From: CALAEC01 sp050692915
Lineage (GTDB): Bacteria > Actinomycetota > UBA4738 > CALAEC01
Direction: 5' to 3'
Length of the DNA: 60,791 nucleotides
NCBI GenBank assembly: GCA_050692915.1
Contig: JBOGVU010000008.1
Coordinates: forward strand, 1-60,791
The translations under genes were made by a program, and so were the position numbers. The notes below the pieces were generated by a model, which saw only the letters and a list, made by a program, of their open reading frames with translations, searched no databases and was not told where the DNA came from. The stretch's first letter is position 1, and every line of letters begins with the position of its first letter. Below are positions 39,041-48,753 of this stretch, in pieces.

Positions 39041-40425
39041 CGAGGCGCCGGCTCGCTCCCTCGATCCTCGAGCGGGACGGCCGATGGCGACCGGCGCCGA
39101 ACCTCCCTGGTCACGATCGGAACGCACACCAGGACCAGGAACAAGGGAAAGAGTTGGGCCCGCTCCCGAGCGAGCAGCCCGAAGTTGGCGAACGCCGAGA
39201 ACGCCAGGATGAACAGGCCCGTGTAGGCGATGGCCATGGCGATATACGGTTGCCGGCGGATCGAAAGGATCGCCGCGCCGATCCAGCGCCATCGGATCAG
39301 GCAGAGAGCCAAAAGGAAGGTCGTCTCCAGTGAGGCCGCCAGCGACTGAGCGTTGTTGACCTCGAACAGGAAGGGGCGGAACAGGACGGTGGCGGCGGCG
39401 AACGGAGCCCGAGCCGGAGATTCCAGAGCGGAGGGCACGAACTCGGAACCTCCCTGGCTGGTCCGCTCCGACGTCTGGCGGAGCACTGCCGTCACCCCTC
39501 CCTGCGTCTCGATGGACGACGCCTGCAGGAACCGGTCCGCACGGATCACCAGCACCACGGCAACTGCCGTCACGGCCGTGAGGCCGACCACCTTGGCCAG
39601 GGTGGCGAATCCGCCCAGCTCCGGGCGGGACCGCCGGAACAGATAGCCGGCCGCGAGGGAGAGCGCCAGGATCCCGGCCACGTGCGGACGGACGATGGCC
39701 GCCAGCCACAGGCCCAGTCCGGCCACCACGAGGCCCCTCCAGGTTCGGCCGCTGAGGATCCGGGCCGCGCCGAGGGCGGCGATGCCCAGCGCGAACATCA
39801 TCCAGGCCTCCTTCCCGATGCTCGACGGCCAGAACACGAGGGTCGGCAGGAAGAAGACCAGCTTGGCGTAGGAGCGGTGTGCTCCCTCCGGGACGGCCAA
39901 GCGGAACGCCCGGTAGAAGAAGAACAGGCCCCAGAACCCGAGCCACGAGAAGACCACGAACCCGCCCAGGCCGGTGGGCCCGATGAACGTGTACACGATC
40001 CCGGTGAGGAACCTGATGAAGTTGGTGCCGCTCAGGGAGTCGAGCCCGGTCTGGAAATTCCCCAGCTGGAAGTTCTCGGCGATGCGGGCACCGTTCTCAT
40101 GGTAGGCGGCGGCGTCGGCGATCCCGCCGTAGACGTCGAAGGCCACGTAGTACCTGACCACCGAGCCGATGAACTTCGCCAGGAGCGCGAGGACAAGGAT
40201 CCAGAAGATCCACCGGTCACCCTCGAGCTTCGCCTGCCGGGAGAACACCGGCAGCGACATCGCGAACAGGATCGGACCCACTACCAGGGCCCCTGTAGCT
40301 TCCGGGCCCCCGACGGCCCCCAAGAGCACCAGGACGCCTACCAGGACCGCGGTACCCGCGATCGCCAGGACCGGCACCCACGACGAGGCCGGAAACCCTC
40401 TGCGGAGCCGGGCGGAATCGGCCAA
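39037..40425 (-). CDS. Polytopic membrane protein, possible polysaccharide polymerase
   Basis: This 462-residue protein has about ten to twelve hydrophobic segments and no firm family. A loop with AYHENGARIAENFQLGNFQTGLDSLSGTNF and the segment FLPTLVFWPSSIGKEAWMMFALG are reminiscent of membrane proteins in capsule and EPS loci. The start is TTG at 40425, directly after the upstream TGA; the site GGAGGT 7 nt ahead supports it. It overlaps the next gene by ATGA. It could be a polymerase or flippase-like protein, complementing the ligase-like fusion next to it. Confidence 0.65.
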   Translation of the reverse strand: MADSARLRRGFPASSWVPVLAIAGTAVLVGVLVLLGAVGGPEATGALVVGPILFAMSLPVFSRQAKLEGDRWIFWILVLALLAKFIGSVVRYYVAFDVYGGIADAAAYHENGARIAENFQLGNFQTGLDSLSGTNFIRFLTGIVYTFIGPTGLGGFVVFSWLGFWGLFFFYRAFRLAVPEGAHRSYAKLVFFLPTLVFWPSSIGKEAWMMFALGIAALGAARILSGRTWRGLVVAGLGLWLAAIVRPHVAGILALSLAAGYLFRRSRPELGGFATLAKVVGLTAVTAVAVVLVIRADRFLQASSIETQGGVTAVLRQTSERTSQGGSEFVPSALESPARAPFAAATVLFRPFLFEVNNAQSLAASLETTFLLALCLIRWRWIGAAILSIRRQPYIAMAIAYTGLFILAFSAFANFGLLARERAQLFPLFLVLVCVPIVTREVRRRSPSAVPLEDRGSEPAPR

Positions 40426-41445
40426 TCAGAACACCTCCAGGTCGCCCAATCGGAGGGCCCATGACCCCAGCTCGCCAGGATCCGGCACCAGGTCCTCCCG
40501 AAGCGGCCTCACCACCATCAGGACCCCCCGAGGAACCTTTACGAAGCCCGCCAGGCGGGCCGCTCGATGGGCCGCGGAACCCACGGGGAAGGAGCACGTC
40601 ACGAGGTCAGCCGGAGCCGCCCGGGCCGCTCGGCGCAGCAGGCCGCGAGCGGTGTGGACGTCGCTCGCGGCGACCAGGACGTCGGCGATGGTCGTCTCCC
40701 AGAGCCCCCGGCGAGGCCGCACCCTGAAGAAGGCCAGGCCTCGAACCCGACCGCCTTCCTGCTCGTCCACCGCCCGATAGTCGAGGAGAGGCGCCCGGCC
40801 GTACCTCCACCACAGGTACTCCGGCGACCTCGTCGTGGCCAGTCGACCCGTCGGGCGCTCCGCCACGGAGAGCAGGTCGGCCAGCCCCCTCGCTCCCTCA
40901 ACGATCTCTGCCGCGGGCGCCGCCACCGGCGCCGGGCGCGGCCCGGCCGCCGCGGAGCGGCGCAGGCCTCGGATCGAGGACAGGAACCTGCGGGGCCGGA
41001 CCCAGACCGGGACCCGCCCGGCCGGCCGCCACCCCATCTTGAGGTAGCCGGGGAGGCTCTTCTCGTTCGGCGTGTTGAACACGAGATCCGCCTCCTCACC
41101 CAGGACCTCAAGGGCCGCCAGAGTGAGCTGCGAAAAGATCCCACGGCCCCGATGGTCAGGGTGCGTAGCGGTATCGACCGGCCGGACCGCGCGAACGGGC
41201 TGCCCATCGACGTCGAAGCGCCACCTGAGGAAGGCACGGAGCCCGACGATCCGGCCGTCCGCTTCACAGACGAGCATGAGGGAGCGTCCGAACGGGCTCT
41301 CCAGGTGCTTCCAGCGAAAGAACTCGGCCGAGCGATGCCCGGCGGGTCCCTGGCCGAGCGCGGCCACGAGCAGCGCCAGCACCTCGGGCTCGTCCTGGTC
41401 ACGGTACGGCCTGATCTGGAGCGTCGAGGCTGCCGGTTGGCCCAC
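40426..41445 (-). CDS. GNAT-family N-acetyltransferase
   Basis: This 339-residue protein has an N-terminal GNAT domain (LQIRPYRDQDEPEVLALL, then VRPVDTATHPDHRGRGIFSQLTLAALE as the acetyl-CoA loop, and NTPNEKSLPGYLKMGW). A second, weaker GNAT-like half follows (EYLWWRYGRAPLLDYR ... FRVRPRRGLWETTIADVLV). The GTG start at 41445 has GGGAGG 6 nt upstream and lies one base after the upstream stop. Proteins of this type in capsule loci acylate amino-sugars or act in peptidyl-sugar modification. Substrate unknown. Confidence 0.82.
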   Translation of the reverse strand: MGQPAASTLQIRPYRDQDEPEVLALLVAALGQGPAGHRSAEFFRWKHLESPFGRSLMLVCEADGRIVGLRAFLRWRFDVDGQPVRAVRPVDTATHPDHRGRGIFSQLTLAALEVLGEEADLVFNTPNEKSLPGYLKMGWRPAGRVPVWVRPRRFLSSIRGLRRSAAAGPRPAPVAAPAAEIVEGARGLADLLSVAERPTGRLATTRSPEYLWWRYGRAPLLDYRAVDEQEGGRVRGLAFFRVRPRRGLWETTIADVLVAASDVHTARGLLRRAARAAPADLVTCSFPVGSAAHRAARLAGFVKVPRGVLMVVRPLREDLVPDPGELGSWALRLGDLEVF

Positions 41446-41446
41446 G

Positions 41447-42421
41447 TCAGGCCTCCCTGACTCTCGGACGCGACCTGGACCCGTAGGACCCATCCGTGCG
41501 AAGGGTGGGAGGAACGGTCCGGCCCAGCCGCCCGCGCCAGGCGTCGGCACACGCGCGGGCATTGAGGCGGAGAGCCCGCCAGGCCTGAACGGGCTGGCGG
41601 AAGGCGTTCAGCGCAGGCTTCGCCACCCCATGAACGAGGGAGAGGCGCAGGGCGGTTCCCCGCCACCCCTGCGATCGACAGATCCAGACCAGGTTCCGGA
41701 GGCTGTAGTAGTTCCGCCAATGGATGCCGCCGATCCTCGCCGAGGGACGCGGAGTCATCCCGATCCGTCCGAGCCGGCGTCGCTTCTCCAGCTTGATCTG
41801 TCCCAGCATGTACAGCGTCCAGCCCTTCGCACGGAGCCGAAGGCCGAATTCCAGGTCGTCGAAACCGAAGAACAGGTCAGAGCGAAACGGTCCGACGTCA
41901 CGGATCGCCGTCACCCGATAGAGCGGGAACTGATTCCCACCGATGACGTCGACGGGGACGGCGCCGTCCAATTCGTTATCGGGGATGCGAACGAGACGAC
42001 CCCGCCTCCTGTCGAAGCGCGAACCGCCGGTCCCCGCGCCCGCCACCCACGGGTCAACGCTGACGAGCTCGGCAGCGAACGTCCACACCTGTCCCACCCA
42101 GTCCGACTCCCACGGCGGATCGTCATCGTCGAGGAGGAGGACCCAGTCCGTCTCATCGGCCATCTGGAGGACCCGGTCCATCCCGGTGCTGATCCCTCCG
42201 GCCGGACCGGAGTTCTCCGCCGCGGCGATGTACGTCGCCCCGAATCCCAGATCGGCGTAGGACTGGACGAGCGAGCGGTTCCGTTCATCGGGCGCGTTGT
42301 CCACGACGAAGAGGTGATCGATGGGCCGCTCCTGAGCGGACAGCTTCTCCAACATGGTCGCCAGGGCGTCCGGACGGCGGAAGGTCACCAGGACCCCGTG
42401 GAGCCTCCCTTCGGGGATCAT
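41447..42421 (-). CDS. Glycosyltransferase family 2
   Basis: This 324-residue GT-A enzyme resembles rhamnosyl/galactofuranosyl transferases. It has GVLVTFRRPDALATML, VVDNAPDERN, the metal-binding DDDDPPW region after VLLL, and the acceptor segment FFGFDDLEFGLRLRAKGW. The ATG at 42421 overlaps the upstream GT4 stop (ATGA). The substrate cannot be told from sequence. It adds a sugar to the lipid-linked repeating unit on the cytoplasmic side. Confidence 0.9.
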   Translation of the reverse strand: MIPEGRLHGVLVTFRRPDALATMLEKLSAQERPIDHLFVVDNAPDERNRSLVQSYADLGFGATYIAAAENSGPAGGISTGMDRVLQMADETDWVLLLDDDDPPWESDWVGQVWTFAAELVSVDPWVAGAGTGGSRFDRRRGRLVRIPDNELDGAVPVDVIGGNQFPLYRVTAIRDVGPFRSDLFFGFDDLEFGLRLRAKGWTLYMLGQIKLEKRRRLGRIGMTPRPSARIGGIHWRNYYSLRNLVWICRSQGWRGTALRLSLVHGVAKPALNAFRQPVQAWRALRLNARACADAWRGRLGRTVPPTLRTDGSYGSRSRPRVREA

Positions 42422-43527
42422 CGGACCATCCGTTCGTAGAGCTCGACGTACCGATGAGAGACGGACCCGATGTCGAAGCGACCCCGGCACCTTTCCCGGG
42501 CAGCCTCCCCCAACGCCCGCCTGGCGTCCTGGTCCCCGAGCAACCGCGCCGCCGCAGAGGCCAACGCTGCGCGGTCGCCCCGAGGGACCAGCAGGCCGGT
42601 CACGCCGTCGAGGACGATCTCCGGCACGCCGGCGACCGCGTACGCGGCAACGGGGACCCCCGACATCCCCGCCTCGATCAGGCACCCTGGCAGACCCTCG
42701 ACCCGGCTGGCCAGCAGCATCACGTCGACGGCGGTTAAAAGGTCCGGCACGTCCTCTCTGGAGCCGAGAAGGAGGACCCGCCCTTCGAGGCGGCGGTCCT
42801 GCACCGCCCGCTCCAGCGCGGGCCGCTGCGGGCCGTCCCCGACGAACAGATGCATGGCATCGGGGCGCTCGGCCTGGACGGCCTCGAAGACCTCGAGGTG
42901 GGCCAGGGGGTCCTTCTCCCAGGTCAGGGCGCCCAGGGACAGCATGAGCGGAGCCGACGGAGGGACTCCCAGAGACTTCCTCACGGCTCCACGATTCGTT
43001 CGCGGTCGGATCCGGGCGGGATCGACCGCGTTCGGGATCACCGAGACCCTTTCCTGTGGGACGGAGAAGACCTCGATGGTCTCCTCCCTCAGCGCCTCAG
43101 CTACCGCCACGATGTGGCTGGCTCGCCGCATCAGGTGCCCGTGTGCGATCCGGCTCAACCCGCGGGTCATGGCGACCGGTGCCGACCCGATCCTCCGGTA
43201 GACGACCGGCGCCCCGTTGACGTGGGACAACACGACATGCTTCAGGGACTCTCCGCCGTGTGCCTGGATCACGTCGGGAGCCCATTCGCGGGCCGCGTCC
43301 CGCAGTTGGCCTCCGATACGGCGATCGAACCGAACGCCGGGAAGTCGTCGCCGTCTCGATCTGAGGATCGTGGTCGGCTCCTGATAGTCCACCCAGGGGG
43401 CCCGCCCCTCGCGGAGGACGATCACCCGCTGGGTCAGGCCCGCCCGGCCCAGACGGGGCACGAGATCGCCCGCGAAGAGCTCGGCCCCCCGGCGCTCAGC
43501 ACTGGCGACCACGTGAAGGACCTTCAT
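42418..43527 (-). CDS. Glycosyltransferase family 4
   Basis: This 369-residue GT-B enzyme starts MKVLHVVASAERRGAELFAG. It has VIQAHGGESLKHV, the linker VSVIPNAVDPARI, LSLGALTWEKDPL and the donor-binding LASRVEGLPGCLIEAGMSGVPV with its conserved Glu pair. Starts and stops overlap both neighbours by 4 bp. It is one of several retaining glycosyltransferases in this locus. Donor sugar unknown. Confidence 0.92.
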   Translation of the reverse strand: MKVLHVVASAERRGAELFAGDLVPRLGRAGLTQRVIVLREGRAPWVDYQEPTTILRSRRRRLPGVRFDRRIGGQLRDAAREWAPDVIQAHGGESLKHVVLSHVNGAPVVYRRIGSAPVAMTRGLSRIAHGHLMRRASHIVAVAEALREETIEVFSVPQERVSVIPNAVDPARIRPRTNRGAVRKSLGVPPSAPLMLSLGALTWEKDPLAHLEVFEAVQAERPDAMHLFVGDGPQRPALERAVQDRRLEGRVLLLGSREDVPDLLTAVDVMLLASRVEGLPGCLIEAGMSGVPVAAYAVAGVPEIVLDGVTGLLVPRGDRAALASAAARLLGDQDARRALGEAARERCRGRFDIGSVSHRYVELYERMVR

Positions 43528-44711
43528 GCGGCCACCCGGCCGGGTCCCCGGGACGCCGCCACCGAGCGGTAGAGCTCCACCATCTGGGGGACGACGCTCT
43601 CCAGCGTGAAGCGCTCCTCGAACCGTCGACGGCTGGCACGTCCGAACGCCTCCCGCTGCTCGGCCCGGTCGAGGAGAGCCCCGATGGCCCCGGCGAGGGC
43701 ATGGGGGTCCCCCCGGGGGACGAGGACTGCGTTGCGCCCCTCCTCGACCACCTCTCTGATCGCCGGGACGTCCGAGGCCACGATCGGAAGGCCCAGGGCC
43801 ATGGCCTCGATCAAGGCTCCACCGAAACCCTCGTACAGGGAGGGGAAGACGAACAGGTCCGCCGCCGCCAGGAGGTTGGGGACGTCGTCCCGATGCCCCA
43901 TGAACCGCACCTGGTCGCCCAGGTTGAGGGAACGACGAAGCGCCTCGACGTCAGCCGAGGCGTTGCCTCGGCGCCCGGCGACGATCACCCGAAGGCGGGG
44001 TCGTGTCGGGAGAAGCCTCGCTGCGGCCTCGAGCAGGTACCGGTGACCCTTCTGGAACTCGTGCCTCCCGACCGTGACGATCACCTCGTCGTCCGAGGCC
44101 CATCCGAGCGCTCGCCTGGTCGCCAACCGTCGATCGGCCGACGGAACCCCGAGCCGTTCGGGGTCCCGCCCTCGGGGAACGACGGTGATCCGATCCGGCA
44201 GGATCCGAAGGTCATCCACGGCCGCCCGCTTGACGCTCTCGCTGACGGCGTGGAAATGGGTGGTCATGTTCCTGGCGGTCCACCCGTCGACCCATCGGGC
44301 GGCCCGGAGGCTCAGTCGGCGAACGTTGGGATCGCGGAGACGAACCGCATCGTAGGGCGTGTTCACCAGACTGGTGACGAGGGCGGCATCCGAACCGGCC
44401 GCTGCCACCCTGCCGGCAACGTCCGACTGGAAGATGCTTGTGTGCACGATGGCGGGGCGACGAGAGCGGATGAGTCGGCGGAGCGACACGATCCGCCCCG
44501 GGAGACCTTTCCCGCGGAGGACCTGGACCTCCACGCCCGAAGACCGGACGGCTTCCTCGACGCCTTCATCGCGGGCGAAGAGACAGGTGATTACCGGGTC
44601 GATCTCGTTCGCCCCGAGCCACGGGAGCAGTTCCGCGAGCGAACGCTCGGCTCCTCCGGTCCCCAGGCCGTTGATGACGAAGAGGACCTTCATCCTGGCG
44701 TCATCGGTCAC
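43524..44711 (-). CDS. Glycosyltransferase family 4
   Basis: This 395-residue GT-B enzyme contains KVLFVINGLGTGGAERSLAEL, IVHTSIFQSDVAGRV, TVVPRGRDPERL, VGRHEFQKGHRYLLEAA and FPSLYEGFGGALIEAMALGLPI with the donor-binding Glu pair. The GTG at 44711 overlaps the upstream sulfotransferase stop as GTGA, favouring it over the ATG at 44693. It is in the middle of the polysaccharide operon. Donor sugar unknown. Confidence 0.92.
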   Translation of the reverse strand: MTDDARMKVLFVINGLGTGGAERSLAELLPWLGANEIDPVITCLFARDEGVEEAVRSSGVEVQVLRGKGLPGRIVSLRRLIRSRRPAIVHTSIFQSDVAGRVAAAGSDAALVTSLVNTPYDAVRLRDPNVRRLSLRAARWVDGWTARNMTTHFHAVSESVKRAAVDDLRILPDRITVVPRGRDPERLGVPSADRRLATRRALGWASDDEVIVTVGRHEFQKGHRYLLEAAARLLPTRPRLRVIVAGRRGNASADVEALRRSLNLGDQVRFMGHRDDVPNLLAAADLFVFPSLYEGFGGALIEAMALGLPIVASDVPAIREVVEEGRNAVLVPRGDPHALAGAIGALLDRAEQREAFGRASRRRFEERFTLESVVPQMVELYRSVAASRGPGRVAA

Positions 44712-45598
44712 AGCGCGTACCCCAACCGCTCCGCGGTCGTGCAATGCGCCCGGATCAGCTGGATCTCCTCCCGCCACTGATCTTCCTGTTGCGGAGGTTG
44801 GATCCGGGCACGATTTCCACGGAGGTCCGTCCCCAGGAACTCCCCGAGCTCGTCGAGAATGGCCTCGGGCTCCGTGAACCAACGCTCGTATCGCACCGCA
44901 AGCACGTTCGGCCTCTCCAGGAAGGGAAGCACCCGGGCGTTGATGTAGTCGTAGAGACGGATGCGGCGGATGGCTTCGTCGGCGGTGCTCGCGCGAAGCT
45001 CGGCGTTCATGGCTCGGTTGAAGGGGATGTCGTAGTCGCACCCCTCCGCCAGGCTACCCCCAGCCTTCCGATACGAGGCGACGACCTCGAACGGGTGGCG
45101 AAGACACACCACGAACTTCGTGGCCGGCAGGAGCTGCAGGTACCGCCAGAACGCGGGCCACTTGATCCCCACCAGGCAGTTGTCGGGACACCGGACTGGC
45201 ACGGCGCACGCGCCCTCGGTGCACCAGCGGACCCCGCCGTCACGGGTGAGCGTCGTCACGTCGAGCTTGCCCCGGCGGAGGTGGCCCGTCTCCTCCATCT
45301 CCTCGCGGAGCGAGCGAAAGAGATGAGCGGGGGCGACGCGCATCCCATCCCACGGCTCCATCACCGTGATACACCGGGGTGGCTGGAACAGGGCTGCACA
45401 CAGGAGGCTCGTGCCGGTCCGAGGAGACCCGCAGATCAAGAAGTCGTTCGGGCCCGGAGCCTCCAGCGGACGTGGCAGCCGCTCTGGGTCCAGCGTCAAC
45501 GTCTCCGAGAACCTTCGCCACCGTCGGTGGTCGGGGGAGAGCAGGCGACGCACGCTCCGCAACCCCGCCCGGGCCCGAGTGGCCGACCCGCGACTCAC
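44708..45598 (-). CDS. Sulfotransferase family protein
   Basis: This 296-residue protein transfers sulfate from PAPS to a hydroxyl or amine. The 5'-phosphosulfate loop is FLICGSPRTGTSLLCAAL, and the 3'-phosphate segment is VVCLRHPFEVVASYRKAGGS. Several Cys in the middle (RWCTEGACAVPVRCPDNC) are unusual and could bind a metal or form disulfides. GTG at 45598 overlaps the deacetylase stop. It is the first of three sulfotransferases in this locus, all different in sequence. Confidence 0.88.
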   Translation of the reverse strand: MSRGSATRARAGLRSVRRLLSPDHRRWRRFSETLTLDPERLPRPLEAPGPNDFLICGSPRTGTSLLCAALFQPPRCITVMEPWDGMRVAPAHLFRSLREEMEETGHLRRGKLDVTTLTRDGGVRWCTEGACAVPVRCPDNCLVGIKWPAFWRYLQLLPATKFVVCLRHPFEVVASYRKAGGSLAEGCDYDIPFNRAMNAELRASTADEAIRRIRLYDYINARVLPFLERPNVLAVRYERWFTEPEAILDELGEFLGTDLRGNRARIQPPQQEDQWREEIQLIRAHCTTAERLGYAL

Positions 45599-46515
45599 GA
45601 CATCCCTCGAAGGCGGTGAACGGCGGGGTGCAGCCCGCTCAGGATGATCCGGAGCCGATCCATGCCGGTGGCATCGCCGACCCGCAGACGGGAGATCCGC
45701 AGCGGATCCCGAAGGGGGACGGGCTGGACCCGATGGTCGAAAAGGAAGGCAGCCTGGTACCCGAGCCCAAGGAGGACCTCCTCGGCCCTCGCATCCCAGT
45801 CACCGTTCGGATACGCGAACGCCCTCGGAGGGTGCCCCAGCGCGGTCGTCAGCACGTCGTGCGCCCGGACGATCTCGTCGACCGCCTCCCGGTGGGAGGA
45901 GTGGGCCAGGCTGACGTGGCTGTGGGTATGGTTCCCGATCTCGATGCCGGCCCGCTCCAGGGAGCCGAGGTCGTCACGAGCCAGCTGTGGTGTCGGTGTC
46001 GGCGAAACGGGGCTGGACCTTCTGAGCTCATCGATCACCCGCACTCGTTCTCCCGTGGGCAGGCCTTTCAGGATGCTCACGAGCTCCCCAGGACGGCGAC
46101 CTTCGAACCCGCGGGGGTATCCGCCCGCCCGGACCAGATCCTCAACCTCATCCCACCAGAAGGGCGTGGCCGAATCGAGGAGCCCCGGGATGACGAACGC
46201 CACGCCGGGGAGTCCATGCTCCCTCAGCGCGGGCATGACGCCATCGATGAGCGATCGATCCCCGTCGTCGAAGGTCAACAGGAGCGCCCGACGAGGCAGG
46301 GAGGGGCCTCCTCGTGCGGCGTCGATCACATCCTGCAGCCCGATCGGTCGCATGTGTCGGCGGAAGAGAGCCACGTGCTGCTCGAACCGGTCCGCGTCCT
46401 CGATCCCGTGATAGGCGAGGACGGCGAGCGTTCGCTCGGCGCGCCATCGGAAGGCGACCTGGGCGGGGCTCCACCGGAGCGCACGATCCACGCCAGTCCG
46501 GATCCCGGCCTTCAC
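45595..46515 (-). CDS. Polysaccharide deacetylase (NodB homology)
   Basis: This 306-residue protein removes N- or O-acetyl groups from polysaccharide. The motifs are TLAVLAYHGIED, LLLTFDDGDRSL with the catalytic Asp pair, IGNHTHSHVSL with the metal His pair, and RAFAYPNGDWD. The GTG at 46515 overlaps the upstream sulfotransferase stop (GTGA); longer in-frame starts run over that gene and are rejected. It is separate from the deacetylase domain fused to the ligase-like protein. N-deacetylation followed by sulfation would match a heparan-like pattern. Confidence 0.9.
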   Translation of the reverse strand: MKAGIRTGVDRALRWSPAQVAFRWRAERTLAVLAYHGIEDADRFEQHVALFRRHMRPIGLQDVIDAARGGPSLPRRALLLTFDDGDRSLIDGVMPALREHGLPGVAFVIPGLLDSATPFWWDEVEDLVRAGGYPRGFEGRRPGELVSILKGLPTGERVRVIDELRRSSPVSPTPTPQLARDDLGSLERAGIEIGNHTHSHVSLAHSSHREAVDEIVRAHDVLTTALGHPPRAFAYPNGDWDARAEEVLLGLGYQAAFLFDHRVQPVPLRDPLRISRLRVGDATGMDRLRIILSGLHPAVHRLRGMS

Positions 46516-47498
46516 GGCGATCTTCCGGTCCGGCGAGCCCCAGCTTTGGAGCGCTTCCCCAACAGCCGGTTCTCGATACCGTGAAGGGTTCGCGCGAACT
46601 CCGCGGCGACCACCCTTCGGCCGATGGTGACACGAAGCAGCAGGGAAGGCCGAGCGGAGGTCCGTCCGTAGCCGAGTTCGTTCAGCGTGGGACCAGCGAT
46701 GAGCTCGACCCCCGCCACCGCGTCCGGAGTGAGCTGCTCCCGCCAGTCCCTCACACGAGATGGCGGACGATGGAGGTTGCGGTGCTGCTGAGGCACGGGG
46801 CCCCCGAACGCCTCCTCGACCCGTTCGTGGTATCGAAGCATCCGGTCGTCGAACTCCAACCCGATGAACTCGCATACGAGTCTCAACACGTCTTCGGTTT
46901 GCTGCGTCAACTCCTCGTAGCGAACCTCGATATAGCGGCCTGGACCGACGAATCGGCCGCCCTCCCGGGCTCGGCGCACGAACCGCCTCCACTTGAGGGC
47001 TGCCGCTTCCAACGTCTGCGGCCCAACCGGTGCGTCAACGTACGAGAGGGCCACGTCCCTGCCGTCACGGATGATGTGGATGAACCTGGCCTCCGGGAAG
47101 AGGCTGGCGAGCTCCGGCATGGCCAGGGCGTGCACGGGCGACTTGTTCCCGTAACGCGTCTTTCCGCGCTGCGCCGCGTACCAGGAGAAGATGGCTCGGA
47201 TGGCATCCGGAAAGGTGCGTGGTTCAGCTTCCGAGAGAGCTCCGCGGATCTCCACGAGCTCACACCGCAACTCGCGGGAGATCAGGGGTCCGAAGTCGGC
47301 CACCAAGCGTTCGATGTCGAACCCATCGGACCGTTCATACCGACCTCGGCGACGTCCCCCCGAAACCACGAAATGGGTCTCGTTCGGGATCGCCATGTCG
47401 GGATGCGAGTCCAACATCGCCCGCAGGAGCGAGGTGCCCGACCTCCCCGATCCGACGATGTAGGGGAACGGAGTCGTCTCCGTCTCCACCCGGGTCAT
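46512..47498 (-). CDS. Sulfotransferase family protein
   Basis: This 328-residue PAPS-dependent sulfotransferase has the 5' loop PYIVGSGRSGTSLLRAMLDSH and the 3' segment FIHIIRDGRDVALSYVDAP. A conserved acceptor-side stretch WRRFVRRAREGGR and IEVRYEELTQQTEDVL follow. ATG 47498 is chosen because a purine-rich GGAGAGGG precedes it and an earlier in-frame start would overlap the Wzt gene. It is followed by the deacetylase gene with a 4-bp overlap, supporting joint action on one glycan. Confidence 0.9.
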   Translation of the reverse strand: MTRVETETTPFPYIVGSGRSGTSLLRAMLDSHPDMAIPNETHFVVSGGRRRGRYERSDGFDIERLVADFGPLISRELRCELVEIRGALSEAEPRTFPDAIRAIFSWYAAQRGKTRYGNKSPVHALAMPELASLFPEARFIHIIRDGRDVALSYVDAPVGPQTLEAAALKWRRFVRRAREGGRFVGPGRYIEVRYEELTQQTEDVLRLVCEFIGLEFDDRMLRYHERVEEAFGGPVPQQHRNLHRPPSRVRDWREQLTPDAVAGVELIAGPTLNELGYGRTSARPSLLLRVTIGRRVVAAEFARTLHGIENRLLGKRSKAGARRTGRSP

Positions 47499-47568
47499 GC
47501 CCGCCCTCTCCGGTCGGGCAACGTACCCGCGCGGCGCGTGAGACGCCCGAAAGCCTGGGGGTGCACGA

Positions 47569-48753
47569 TCACGGATTCGACACGTCCCACGTAGCCTCAA
47601 CATGAACGGGAGCGAGCCTGGCCGTGGCGGGAGGCGCCGCATCAAGATCGGGTCCGACCACGTCGAAGTGCGCGATGGGGTGCCATGGAAGCAGCTCGCG
47701 CCCCGGTGCGTCGTAGATGCCCGCCCAGACGTAGTACCGGCCGCGAGGCAGCGGCAATCGGGGGATCGAGCACCGAACGGCCGTCTCGATGCCGTTCAGC
47801 TGGACGTCGCGCCTGAGGACGAAGATGGGCATCGCCGGGCCTTCGCTGACCCCGAGGAAGATCCGACCGGCCCTCGGCTCGGAGCTCTCCACCACGGTCC
47901 GGATCTCGAACGGCTCCTGGGTGCGGGGAGCTCCCCCGTTGGCACCGGAGGCCTCGGCCTTCATCAGGTGAACCAGCCCTTCGACCCGATGATCCGCTTC
48001 GGCCGCCTCCTCGATCGACTGGCGGTAGCCCCCCAGGATCTCGCGGATGGGTCCGTCCGCCTCGACCTCACCCTGACGCAGCCAGATCCCCCGCTCGCAC
48101 GTTGCCTCCACCGCCGCGAAGTCGTGCGAGACGAAAACGAGGGTCGTCCCCTGACGGAGGACCACCCGCATCCGGTCGAGGCACTTCTGCTGGAAGGTGG
48201 CGTCACCCACGGCGAGCGCCTCGTCGACCAGCAGCACATCCGGCTCCAGGAACGCCGCGACGGCGAATCCGAGACGCATCTGCATGCCGCTGGAGAAGAA
48301 CTTGACCTGACGGTCGATGGCATCCTCCAGCTCGGCGAACGCGACGATCTCGTCGAAGCGCTGGGCGACCTCCTTCCGGCGGAGCCCGAGCAGGGACCCC
48401 GTGACGAACACGTTCTCCCGCCCCGTCAGGTCGGGATGGATGCCGGCCCGCACCTCCAGCAACGCACCGACCCGTCCCCCCGCGACCGCCGTGCCGGCGT
48501 AGGGGTACATGACCCTCGAGAGGATCTTCAGCAGGGTGGTCTTGCCCGAGCCGTTGGAACCGATCAACCCGATCGCCTCGCCGGGCTGGGCCGTCAGGTT
48601 CACGTCCTTGAGGGCCCATCTCCACCCCCGGCCACCGCGCCCTCGCAGCCGAGCTCCCACCCGCTGAAGCTCGTCGCGGAGCAGCATGCGGCGGCGGTCG
48701 GCCCTGAACCGTTTCCACAGGTGCTCGGTGCGGACGACTCCCTCAGGCAACAT
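47569..48753 (-). CDS. wzt: Polysaccharide ABC transporter ATP-binding protein (Wzt-type)
   Basis: This 394-residue ATPase energises export of polysaccharide across the inner membrane. It has Walker A GLIGSNGSGKTTLLKIL, the family-specific signature FSSGMQMRLGFAVA, Walker B VLLVDEALAVGD and the H-loop FVSHDF. Residues after about 260 form a Wzt-like C-terminal beta-sandwich that in related systems recognises the capped glycan end. Its start overlaps the wzm stop by 11 bp. The gene is complete and surely functional. Confidence 0.93.
   Translation of the reverse strand: MLPEGVVRTEHLWKRFRADRRRMLLRDELQRVGARLRGRGGRGWRWALKDVNLTAQPGEAIGLIGSNGSGKTTLLKILSRVMYPYAGTAVAGGRVGALLEVRAGIHPDLTGRENVFVTGSLLGLRRKEVAQRFDEIVAFAELEDAIDRQVKFFSSGMQMRLGFAVAAFLEPDVLLVDEALAVGDATFQQKCLDRMRVVLRQGTTLVFVSHDFAAVEATCERGIWLRQGEVEADGPIREILGGYRQSIEEAAEADHRVEGLVHLMKAEASGANGGAPRTQEPFEIRTVVESSEPRAGRIFLGVSEGPAMPIFVLRRDVQLNGIETAVRCSIPRLPLPRGRYYVWAGIYDAPGRELLPWHPIAHFDVVGPDLDAAPPATARLAPVHVEATWDVSNP

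Noticed and set aside
43524..45041. Longer GT4 start upstream of 44711
   Set aside because: The extension overlaps the sulfotransferase gene and has no GT-like sequence; the GTGA overlap at 44708-44711 marks the true start.
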